The notes beneath the pieces are model-generated. The model did no database searches and was not told where the DNA came from. It worked only from the letters and a program-made list of their open reading frames with translations. Positions 1 through 5,461 of a DNA stretch of 11,792 nucleotides are shown here, one piece after another. How positions within the stretch are numbered: the stretch's first letter is position 1; each line of letters starts with the position of its first letter. Both the position numbers and the translations under genes were made by a program. Source of the DNA: Halovenus sp. (GTDB taxonomy: Archaea; Halobacteriota; Halobacteria; Halobacteriales; Haloarculaceae); the NCBI GenBank assembly GCA_003551265.1, contig PUMG01000011.1:1-11792 (forward strand), given 5' to 3'.

Positions 1-386
1 CCCGCCATGCCGTCGAGTTCGTGGTCGATACCGTAGCTGCGGGCGACATCGGCCGCCGGGTCGGAGTACAGCCGAAACCCTCGTTCGGCGAGTCCACGTT
101 CGTCGATGAACGAGCGGTGTTCGTAGGGTGTCGAAATCGACACACCGACGACTGTTACGTCGTACTCGTCGAACGCTCGCTCACACAACTCCTTCCAGAT
201 GTACGTCGACGGGAACGCGCCGTCCATCGAGTGAAACACGAGGAGAACTGGCCGGTCGCCAGCCAACTGCGAGAGCGAAACGTCCTCCCAGTACTCCGCG
301 TTGACCAGCGGACGGACGAAATCGGGTGCCTGCTCACCGTCGACCGGATGGTCACTCTCCTCGAGCGTGACGACGTCGAACTCCAT
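1..386 (-). CDS. Redoxin-domain (peroxiredoxin-like) protein, 3' end outside window
   Basis: About 128 N-terminal residues are present; the C-terminus lies beyond the left edge. It begins MEFDVVTLEE and reads APDF near residue 22, then PVLLVFHSMDGAFPST and a VVGVSISTP strand, which is the AhpC/TSA (thioredoxin-like) peroxiredoxin fold. In BCP-type peroxiredoxins the active-site loop reads PGCT, with the peroxidatic Cys before Thr. Here the aligned tetrapeptide is FPST, so that position is Ser. A Cys remains seven residues after the Thr, in KELCE. Hydroperoxide reduction by the usual mechanism is therefore doubtful; a redox-sensing or structural role is possible. The ATG at 386 is supported by a strong Shine-Dalgarno sequence, GGAGGTG at 395-401, and the upstream glutaredoxin stop is three bases away, so the two are probably co-translated. 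The fold is confident, the catalytic status is not. Confidence 0.82.
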   Translation of the reverse strand, partial: MEFDVVTLEESDHPVDGEQAPDFVRPLVNAEYWEDVSLSQLAGDRPVLLVFHSMDGAFPSTYIWKELCERAFDEYDVTVVGVSISTPYEHRSFIDERGLAERGFRLYSDPAADVARSYGIDHELDGMA

Positions 387-389
387 CGT

Positions 390-707
390 TCAGGCACCTC
401 CGTCAGAGACCGCTGTCGGCGCGCCATTCTCAGGTTCACCCCGGGCGAGCGGTCCGTCCGAGCCGTAGATTCGCTCCAGATACTCGACGATGTTCGCACT
501 CTCTGCCATCGTGACACCGGTGTTCTCGTCGACGATGACTGGAACCGTTCGGACACCACTAATTCGCTTGACTGCATTCCTGTCGGAGTGCATCGGCTCG
601 ACGAACCGCGAGCGGTAGTTGAGACCGAGACGGTCGAGTACAGTGACGACTCGTTCGCAGTACGGACACGCCTGCAGTCGATACAGCGTAATGGCTGGCT
701 CGCTCAT
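390..707 (-). CDS. Glutaredoxin-like / GST N-terminal domain protein
   Basis: A 105-residue cytosolic thiol-disulfide oxidoreductase of the glutaredoxin/GST-N thioredoxin-fold group. A beta strand (ITLYRLQ) leads into the redox motif C14-P-Y-C17, followed by helix 1. The cis-proline loop TVPV has Pro56, and the thiol-binding region is MAESANIVEYLERI at about residues 67-80. The last 25 residues are Gly/Pro/Glu-rich and probably disordered. Haloarchaea generally use gamma-glutamylcysteine rather than glutathione, so the natural low-molecular-weight thiol partner may be that compound (inference). The ATG at 707 looks leaderless, with a TATA-like CTTAGG about 28 bases upstream. The downstream redoxin-fold gene starts three bases after the stop, suggesting a two-gene thiol-redox operon. 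Length and motifs match small haloarchaeal glutaredoxins. Confidence 0.88.
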   Translation of the reverse strand: MSEPAITLYRLQACPYCERVVTVLDRLGLNYRSRFVEPMHSDRNAVKRISGVRTVPVIVDENTGVTMAESANIVEYLERIYGSDGPLARGEPENGAPTAVSDGGA

Positions 708-730
708 ATCCGGGCTACAATCGGCCGAAG

Positions 731-737
731 CCTAAGC
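731..737 (-). promoter_or_regulatory. Candidate TATA-like element for the glutaredoxin operon
   Basis: On the minus strand the sequence GGGCTTAGGC is centred about 28 bases upstream of the ATG at 707. This is the spacing expected for a leaderless haloarchaeal transcript whose first base is the start codon. The element is a weak match to the TTTAWW consensus. Confidence 0.35.
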
Positions 738-800
738 CCTTCGAACGGACAGTCGCGCCGAAAGCATGAGCGACAGACCGCCGAGAGCCCGACGACAAGA

Positions 801-807
801 CTTAATC
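801..807 (+). promoter_or_regulatory. Candidate TATA-like element for the CorC/CNNM-type gene
   Basis: CTTAATC is centred about 28 bases upstream of the ATG at 833, the classical position for a leaderless haloarchaeal promoter. No Shine-Dalgarno sequence precedes the ATG, which agrees with a leaderless start. Confidence 0.45.
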
Positions 808-832
808 CCGGTCGCTGTCAACTCACGGCCCG

Positions 833-2239
833 ATGGACTCTGCTCCGGTCTACGACCTGCAAGCGCTAGCCCAGACGATGGTTGAGGCGTCCGTCCTGAC
901 GGTAGACGTGTTGGGGGTCGAGATTTCAGACACCTACTTTGCTGTGAGTGGAGCGGTCGTAATTGTTTTCCTGCTCGGGTTGTCGGCGTTTTTCTCCTCC
1001 TCCGAGATTGCGATGTTCGCCTTCCCGAATCACCGACTCGAAGCAGTCGTCAACGAGGGACGCAAAGGCTCGAAGACGCTTCAGGCTCTCAAATCCGACC
1101 CACATCGCCTGCTCGTGACGATTCTCGTCGGGAACAACCTCGTCAACATCGCCATGTCTTCGATTGCGACGGGGCTGCTCGGCTACTTTCTGGCCAGTCA
1201 GAGCATGGCGGTGTTCATCGCCACGTTCGGCATCACGGCGCTGGTCCTCTTATTCGGCGAGAGCGCACCAAAGTCGTACGCCGTCGACAACACGGAATCC
1301 TGGGCACTTCGCATTTCTCGACCCCTCAAGTACTCCGAAATCCTCCTCTGGCCACTCGTCGTCCTGTTCGACCACCTGACGCGCATCGTCAACAAGGTGA
1401 CGGGTGGACAATCCGCTATCGAAGACTCCTACGTCACCCGTCAGGAGATACGAGAAATCATCGAAACAGGCGAGCGTGAAGGAGTGCTCGGTGAGGAAGA
1501 ACGCGAGATGCTCCAGCGGACCCTCCGGTTCAACCGGACCATCGTCAAGGAGGTGATGACACCGCGTCTCGATATGACTGCCGTGTCGACAGACGCGACC
1601 GTGGACGACGCAATCGAGATATGTATCCAGAACGGCCACGAGCGACTCCCGGTGTACGATGGAACGCTCGACAACGTTCGGGGCATCGTTCACATCAACG
1701 AACTCGTCAGGAGTAAACACTACGCTGAGAGCGACGATATCGAACTGGTCGACCTCACCGAGCCGACGCTTCACGTTCCCGAGTCCAAGAACGTCGACGA
1801 GCTGTTACAGGAGATGCGCGAAGAACGCCTCAACATGGTCATCGTCATCGACGAGTTCGGGACGACCGAGGGGCTTGCAACCATCGAGGACCTCGTCGAG
1901 GAGATTGTCGGGGAGATTCTCGAAGGCGGAGAAGACCAGCCCATCGAGCGACTGAACGACGACACCGCGCTCGTCAGAGGTGAGGTGAACATCGACGACG
2001 TGAACGACCAGCTCGATATATACATTCCCGAAGGCGAGGAGTTCGAGACGATTGCCGGGTTCATCTTCAACCGCGCTGGTCGACTCGTCGAGCAGGGAGA
2101 GACACTCAAGTATGAGGGACTCGAAATCGGCGTCGAACAGGTCGAGAACACCAGAATCATGAAGGCCCGAATCTCCGGTCTCGCCAGCGAAGACCGACCC
2201 CGCAGACCGCCTGTTGACGAGGACGAACAGTCCGTCTGA
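833..2239 (+). CDS. CNNM/CorC (HlyC)-family transporter: DUF21, CBS pair, CorC-HlyC domain
   Basis: A 468-residue integral membrane protein with the full CNNM/CorC architecture. After an exposed N-terminus, the DUF21 membrane domain covers about residues 35-195. Hydrophobic helices lie near 36-56, 93-120, 125-141 and 166-186, and the conserved motifs are FSSSEIA (54-60), GNNLVNIA (100-107) and FGESAPKSYA (141-150). A cytoplasmic CBS pair follows at about 244-295 (VMTPRLDM, RLPVYDG) and 308-362 (VIDEFGTTEGLATIEDL). The CorC-HlyC domain is at about 375-450 (GEVNIDDVND, FETIAGFI). The tail is acidic. CBS pairs in this family commonly bind ATP-Mg, and bacterial and animal members are linked to Mg2+ export; the transported ion here is not shown by sequence. 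The older label haemolysin is misleading. The start is leaderless with a promoter 28 bases upstream. The length is typical and no key motif is missing. Confidence 0.93.
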   Translation: MDSAPVYDLQALAQTMVEASVLTVDVLGVEISDTYFAVSGAVVIVFLLGLSAFFSSSEIAMFAFPNHRLEAVVNEGRKGSKTLQALKSDPHRLLVTILVGNNLVNIAMSSIATGLLGYFLASQSMAVFIATFGITALVLLFGESAPKSYAVDNTESWALRISRPLKYSEILLWPLVVLFDHLTRIVNKVTGGQSAIEDSYVTRQEIREIIETGEREGVLGEEEREMLQRTLRFNRTIVKEVMTPRLDMTAVSTDATVDDAIEICIQNGHERLPVYDGTLDNVRGIVHINELVRSKHYAESDDIELVDLTEPTLHVPESKNVDELLQEMREERLNMVIVIDEFGTTEGLATIEDLVEEIVGEILEGGEDQPIERLNDDTALVRGEVNIDDVNDQLDIYIPEGEEFETIAGFIFNRAGRLVEQGETLKYEGLEIGVEQVENTRIMKARISGLASEDRPRRPPVDEDEQSV

Positions 2240-2281
2240 CTTCCGAACGACTTGTGTACCGGTGCGTCGTACCCGTTCTGT

Positions 2282-2797
2282 ATGTACGCTGTGGTCGGCT
2301 GTGGTGAGTGCCGTGCGCTCTGGATTATCGAGGGTCGTGCCGAGACCAGCCAGTGCCCCCGCTGTGGCACAACCCGAGGGTACGAAAAGCGTCGAAAGTT
2401 CGTCACGACCGAGGACGAGAACCACGCCCGAGACGTCCGGGCATCGATGCTGGCAGCGCGTGCTGGCCACAGCGACGCGTTCGCAGAGCTGGAGTCGTTC
2501 GCAGAACTCGAAGACCTGCTCGACGACGTCGGCATCGACGACGAGACCTACCTTCGCGAGAGCGGTCTCGACGCTGACGAAGTACAGCGCGTCGAGACTG
2601 AGGACTCGACCGGGTCACAGAGCCGTGAAGAGATACTCCGAGAAGCGCTTCGAACCCAGCAAACACCAACCGCCGAGGAAGTCGTCGAATATGCTCGCGC
2701 CCGTGGTGTCCCTCCCGAGTACACCGAGCGAGCGCTCGAGAAACTCGCCGCTTCCGGTGAACTGAGTGAGAGTCAGGGGCGGTATCGGCTTCTGTGA
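2282..2797 (+). CDS. DUF5817-like zinc-ribbon and winged-helix protein
   Basis: A 171-residue soluble protein that I recognise as resembling haloarchaeal DUF5817 proteins of unknown function. The N-terminal zinc ribbon has two CxxC knuckles, C7-G-E-C10 and C25-P-R-C28, in the pattern MYAVVGCGEC...CPRCG. A conserved charged stretch follows (KFVTTEDENHARDVRASML, about 39-57), then an acidic helical linker. The C-terminus at about 116-171 (REEILREAL...RGVPPEYTERALEKL...GELSES..YRLL) looks like a winged helix. This layout suggests nucleic-acid binding, for example in transcription or replication, but that is inference. I chose the ATG at 2282 rather than a TTG 30 bases earlier because family members begin at MYAVV. 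The gene lies 42 bases downstream of the CorC-type gene on the same strand and ends 43 bases from the convergent thioredoxin gene. Confidence 0.85.
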   Translation: MYAVVGCGECRALWIIEGRAETSQCPRCGTTRGYEKRRKFVTTEDENHARDVRASMLAARAGHSDAFAELESFAELEDLLDDVGIDDETYLRESGLDADEVQRVETEDSTGSQSREEILREALRTQQTPTAEEVVEYARARGVPPEYTERALEKLAASGELSESQGRYRLL

Positions 2798-2840
2798 CAG
2801 AGGTGCGTAGCGTATCGGCTATCTTTCTGCGAGGAGGAGG

Positions 2841-3281
2841 TCAGGCGTACTGCTGGATGAGTCCGTCGAGGGTTGCTCTGTTCTGTGCACCGACCAAGCG
2901 TTCGACCGCCTGCCCGTCTGCGAACAGCACCAGCGTCGGGACGCCCTGCACTCCAAGTTGGCCAGCGAGGGACTGGTGGGTGTCGACATCGACTTTGGCG
3001 ACGACAGCAGGGCTCTCGGATGCCACCGTCTGAATCGTCGGTTCCATCATCTGACACGGGCCACACCAGTCAGCGTAACAGTCGACGAGCACCAGCTGCT
3101 GTTCGCTCACCAATCGGTCGAGTTGCTCCCTGCTCTGGATTTCGACTGGTGAGTCGAACTGCGTCGGTGAATCGGTCTGGGCGCTCGAATCAGCAGCTGT
3201 CGAGTCCGGAGCAACGCCGTGTTTTTCGAGCAGTTCCCGTTTCTTTCGTTCTCGGATTCGTTCTCGTTCGGTGTCGGACAT
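2841..3281 (-). CDS. trxA: Thioredoxin with N-terminal extension
   Basis: A 146-residue thiol-disulfide reductant. The thioredoxin domain covers about residues 46-146, with VLVDCYADWCGPC placing the redox cysteines at C73 and C76. The buried-Asp strand region (VAKVDVD) and the cis-proline loop GVPT (Pro115) are intact. The first 45 residues are not thioredoxin: a highly charged helix (RERIRERKKRELLEKHG) followed by a Ser/Thr/Asp-rich linker, so the protein is longer than the usual 105-110 residues. The extension could mediate docking or be a halophilic tether; its function is unknown. No signal peptide or membrane helix is visible, so it is cytosolic. It starts six bases after the atpD stop on the same strand and is probably co-transcribed with atpD. 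The assignment is firm; the symbol is by family. Confidence 0.93.
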   Translation of the reverse strand: MSDTERERIRERKKRELLEKHGVAPDSTAADSSAQTDSPTQFDSPVEIQSREQLDRLVSEQQLVLVDCYADWCGPCQMMEPTIQTVASESPAVVAKVDVDTHQSLAGQLGVQGVPTLVLFADGQAVERLVGAQNRATLDGLIQQYA

Positions 3282-3287
3282 ATCACA

Positions 3288-3980
3288 TCAGTCGCTGGCT
3301 TCGAGAGCGACTCGCTCGGCCTGTTCCGCTTCCGCCTGTTTCTCCGCTTTCGCCTCCTCTTCTTTCTTGGCTTTGATCTTCTTGAGGCGGAAGATCTCCT
3401 CGCGCTCCTGTTCTTCGAGTTTCTGTTCGATGTAGTCCTGACTCTCGCGCAGGTCGGGCAAGAGCTTGAATTCGAGGGCGTTGACACGCCGTTTCGTCGT
3501 CTCGATTTCATCGAGCATCTTCTTCATCGCCGTCTCGACCTCGGCCGCGAGAATGACAGACGCCAGCAACTCCTCGTAGGCGTCTGCAGCCTCGTCGATG
3601 CGTGCACTGGTGCCGAGAACGCCGTAGCCACGCTCGTCGAGGTTCTTTTTGACCTTCGTCGAGTCTATCTGTGGGACGACCACACCCATGATGTTCTTCG
3701 ACTGGGTCGTCGTCTCGGGGTGTTCTTTGAGCGCGGCGGCCGCACCACGGACGGCAACGTCTCCCTCCATCGCTCGCGCCATGTCGATTGCCCGCTGGGC
3801 GTCCTCGTAGTTGGCTTCGAGGTCCGAGCGAACGTCCTGGGCCTGGTCGAGAATCTCCATGAACTCCATGATGAGCCCGTCACGCTTTTTCTCAAGCGTG
3901 TCGTGCCCACGCTCGGAGAGTTCGATGCGGTCTTCGATTTCCATCAGATTTTTCCGCGTGGGTTTGACGTCCTGGGCCAT
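3288..3980 (-). CDS. atpD: A-type ATP synthase subunit D
   Basis: Subunit D forms the central rotor shaft of the A1 head, inserted into the A3B3 ring. The 230-residue protein has the family hallmarks: an N-terminal [14 protein letters not shown] helix, a long N-terminal coiled coil (about 8-70), a central globular hairpin (about 75-125), and a C-terminal coiled coil with the conserved [14 protein letters not shown] segment (162-175). The tail from about 200 is Glu/Lys/Ala-rich and is a plausible halophilic or coiled-coil extension. In most archaea the gene directly follows atpB. Here it is separated from the atpB side by an oppositely oriented two-gene module and a small membrane-protein gene, so it probably has its own promoter (GTTAAC, centred about 30 bases upstream). 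The thioredoxin gene follows after six bases. Confidence 0.96.
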   Translation of the reverse strand: MAQDVKPTRKNLMEIEDRIELSERGHDTLEKKRDGLIMEFMEILDQAQDVRSDLEANYEDAQRAIDMARAMEGDVAVRGAAAALKEHPETTTQSKNIMGVVVPQIDSTKVKKNLDERGYGVLGTSARIDEAADAYEELLASVILAAEVETAMKKMLDEIETTKRRVNALEFKLLPDLRESQDYIEQKLEEQEREEIFRLKKIKAKKEEEAKAEKQAEAEQAERVALEASD

Positions 3981-4006
3981 TTACTCGCCCATTCTTGACC
4001 GAGCCA

Positions 4007-4012
4007 GTTAAC
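4007..4012 (-). promoter_or_regulatory. Candidate atpD promoter (TATA-like GTTAAC)
   Basis: On the minus strand the sequence reads GGAAACCGTTAACTGG, a purine-rich BRE-like stretch followed by GTTAAC. It is centred about 30 bases before the atpD ATG at 3980, as expected for a leaderless or nearly leaderless transcript. It matters because atpD is cut off from the main ATP synthase transcript here. Confidence 0.45.
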
Positions 4013-4084
4013 GGTTTCCAGTTCGACTCGTGCTGAAACAGTACCGAGACACCTCAACATGTGCTGGCTCGCGATATCTCTCGA

Positions 4085-4110
4085 TTATACAAAAGCACAC
4101 AAAGATATAT
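4085..4110 (+). promoter_or_regulatory. Candidate promoter(s) of the winged-helix/TumE-like module
   Basis: Two TATA-like elements lie in an AT-rich stretch: TTATAC at 4085-4090 and ATATAT at 4105-4110. The second would place a transcript start near 4131-4134, just ahead of the in-frame GTG codons at 4141 and 4150. The first would suit the ATG at 4129. The sequence alone does not decide between them. Confidence 0.4.
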
Positions 4111-4149
4111 GAGAATACAGCGCAAAGAATGTTGCGAGAGGTGTCAAGT

Positions 4150-4701
4150 GTGTCTGAATCTTCGAGGGATGGCGCTCAGTCGTGGACCGAGTCGATGAGC
4201 GCTCGAGAGCGAGTTCGAGCAATCGCCGAGACGCTTCGGGAGCCACGGTCAGTCAACTGGATCAGCGAACAGGCCGACGCCGCATGGAGCACGACCAACG
4301 AAGAACTCCAGGTACTCGTCGACCAGGGTCAGCTACGCCGCGTTGCGGCCGGCGAGACGACCCGGTATCAACCGGATTATACGCGCCTGCTCTTCGAGGA
4401 AATTCGTACACTCATCGAGGACAACGCGCGCGAAGAGTTGCAGAACGAATTGACCAAGATCACCGAAGAGATAGAGGAGTGGCAGGCAACCTACAACGTC
4501 GAGACGTGGGAGGAGCTCGAACAATCGCTGGCCGAAGGCGATCTCACGAGTGCAGAACTCCGCGACCGGCGTGACGTCATCGCGTTCTGGCGCGAGAACG
4601 AAGAGGATCGCCGCCTCATCAAACACGCACTAGAACTCTACTCGGACGTCGAAGCCGCTCGAAAGCAGATGACCGAGATAACTGACGGCGTCACGAGTTA
4701 A
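4150..4701 (+). CDS. Winged-helix DNA-binding protein (DUF7342-like), candidate antitoxin
   Basis: From the GTG at 4150 the protein is 183 residues and starts VSESSRDGAQSW, resembling the MSESTRDG...W N-terminus I associate with haloarchaeal DUF7342 proteins. A winged helix-turn-helix spans about residues 18-76 (RVRAIAETLREPRSVNWISEQA, then the recognition-helix region and a QLRRV..GETTRYQ wing). The rest is acidic and helical (80-172), likely a dimerisation or partner-binding domain. The frame is open further upstream; the ATGs at 4030 and 4129 and the GTG at 4141 are alternatives. I reject 4030 because it would make the AT-rich promoter stretch coding. The TumE-like gene starts 17 bases downstream, so this is probably the regulatory or antitoxin partner of a pair that represses its own promoter (inference). 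It is oriented against the surrounding ATP synthase genes. Confidence 0.75.
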   Translation: MSESSRDGAQSWTESMSARERVRAIAETLREPRSVNWISEQADAAWSTTNEELQVLVDQGQLRRVAAGETTRYQPDYTRLLFEEIRTLIEDNAREELQNELTKITEEIEEWQATYNVETWEELEQSLAEGDLTSAELRDRRDVIAFWRENEEDRRLIKHALELYSDVEAARKQMTEITDGVTS

Positions 4702-4718
4702 TTCCACTTGGACACACA

Positions 4719-5207
4719 ATGATTTTTCTCGCTGGTCGCGACCGGTATACGCAACGGACACTACTTCGTGCTGTTCACACTCGATTGCGAAAGCAGCCGG
4801 GCTGTGAAGACGTGCGGTACCACCCGTCTCGACGCAGACCGCGGTACGTTATCGCAAACGTCCACCCTCCGACATTCCGGAGCGCCTCCTACGACGTTGA
4901 GAGCGCTCGGCTGGAGATTCGCTTCTGGTACCCAGTCGGCGTCGACCACGAATACTACCGGATAAACTGGGTCGAACCCACCCGAAACCTGATGCTCGGT
5001 TTCCATCAGGATGCCGATCATCCAGATCTTGGACCGTGTCACATCCAACTCAACCACGAAGACGCCCCGGTCGACCGGTACGAAGTGGCGTTTCTCGACG
5101 CGCACCCTCTTGCCGTCCTCGACCACCGACTGAAGCAACTCGCGACGGCGCTAGAGGCGATTGCCTGGGAGAGTGAGACACCTTCGCTTCCCATCGGGTC
5201 TCTCTAG
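4719..5207 (+). CDS. TumE/DUF6516-like protein, candidate toxin
   Basis: A 162-residue basic/aromatic protein. A beta-rich middle section (YVIANVHPP, ARLEIRFWYPV, EYYRINWVEP) is followed by a cluster of polar residues, H96-Q-D-A-D-H101-P-D-L, then C107-H108 and IQLNHED, and ends in a C-terminal helix (HPLAVLDHRLKQLATALEAI). The pattern RxxW..xxDxxHPDLxxxH recalls TumE-type DUF6516 toxins, in which a Y-H-Y...D..PHHP...HKH layout is typical. I am working from memory of the family, so treat this as a resemblance. Family members usually sit next to a helix-turn-helix antitoxin gene, as here (17 bases downstream of a winged-helix gene). The ATG at 4719 has no Shine-Dalgarno sequence. The gene converges with the small membrane-protein gene, 41 bases between stops. 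An alternative is a haloarchaeal protein of unknown function that only travels with DUF7342 regulators. Confidence 0.68.
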   Translation: MIFLAGRDRYTQRTLLRAVHTRLRKQPGCEDVRYHPSRRRPRYVIANVHPPTFRSASYDVESARLEIRFWYPVGVDHEYYRINWVEPTRNLMLGFHQDADHPDLGPCHIQLNHEDAPVDRYEVAFLDAHPLAVLDHRLKQLATALEAIAWESETPSLPIGSL

Positions 5208-5248
5208 CTAGCTCGTTCGCCCCTTCGCGACAGTTTAATCCGTTAGAA

Positions 5249-5446
5249 TCACTCCTCGGTCTCCTGTCGCTGATAGTACCACTGCGAGAGGAGATACACC
5301 ACCGCACCGAGCAACCAGACGTCGAACAGACGCTGGTTCGGGCTATCGGCGAACGCGAACGTGTACAGCCACACCACCAGCAACGCGACCATCAGCACTC
5401 CGAAGGCGTTTCGAGCCGCGCGCATCACCGGGTCTGCTTCGACCAT
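5249..5446 (-). CDS. Small two-helix membrane protein downstream of atpB
   Basis: A 65-residue protein with two predicted transmembrane helices, about residues 13-33 (AFGVLMVALLVVWLYTFAFA) and 41-58 (FDVWLLGAVVYLLSQWYY). They are joined by a short polar loop (DSPNQR), and the ends are charged. The ATG at 5446 lies 15 bases after the atpB stop on the same strand, so it is most simply the last gene of the atpK-to-atpB transcript. I do not recognise a named family. Small hydrophobic open reading frames between atpB and atpD occur in haloarchaea as far as I recall. A role in ATP synthase assembly or c-ring handling, by analogy to bacterial AtpI, is speculation. Coding status is supported by the hydrophobic pattern, strand and spacing. 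Confidence 0.75.
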   Translation of the reverse strand: MVEADPVMRAARNAFGVLMVALLVVWLYTFAFADSPNQRLFDVWLLGAVVYLLSQWYYQRQETEE

Positions 5447-5461
5447 CGAGAAGAGGGAGAA

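Noticed and set aside
21..869. 282-codon plus-strand open frame over the redoxin and glutaredoxin genes
   Set aside because: It is antisense to two genes with clear motifs and a Shine-Dalgarno sequence; the translation shows no recognisable domain.
766..894. Short plus-strand frame starting MSDRPPRARR before the CorC-type gene
   Set aside because: It would overlap the CorC-type start and its TATA-like element in another frame, is 42 codons long, and is basic with no domain.
2252..2281. TTG start adding ten residues to the DUF5817-like protein
   Set aside because: The family N-terminus MYAVVGC begins at the ATG at 2282; the extra residues lie in the likely promoter zone.
4030..4149. N-terminal extension of the winged-helix gene back to the ATG at 4030
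   Set aside because: The added 40 residues would be encoded by the AT-rich promoter stretch containing both TATA-like elements, and homologues I recall begin near SESxRDG.
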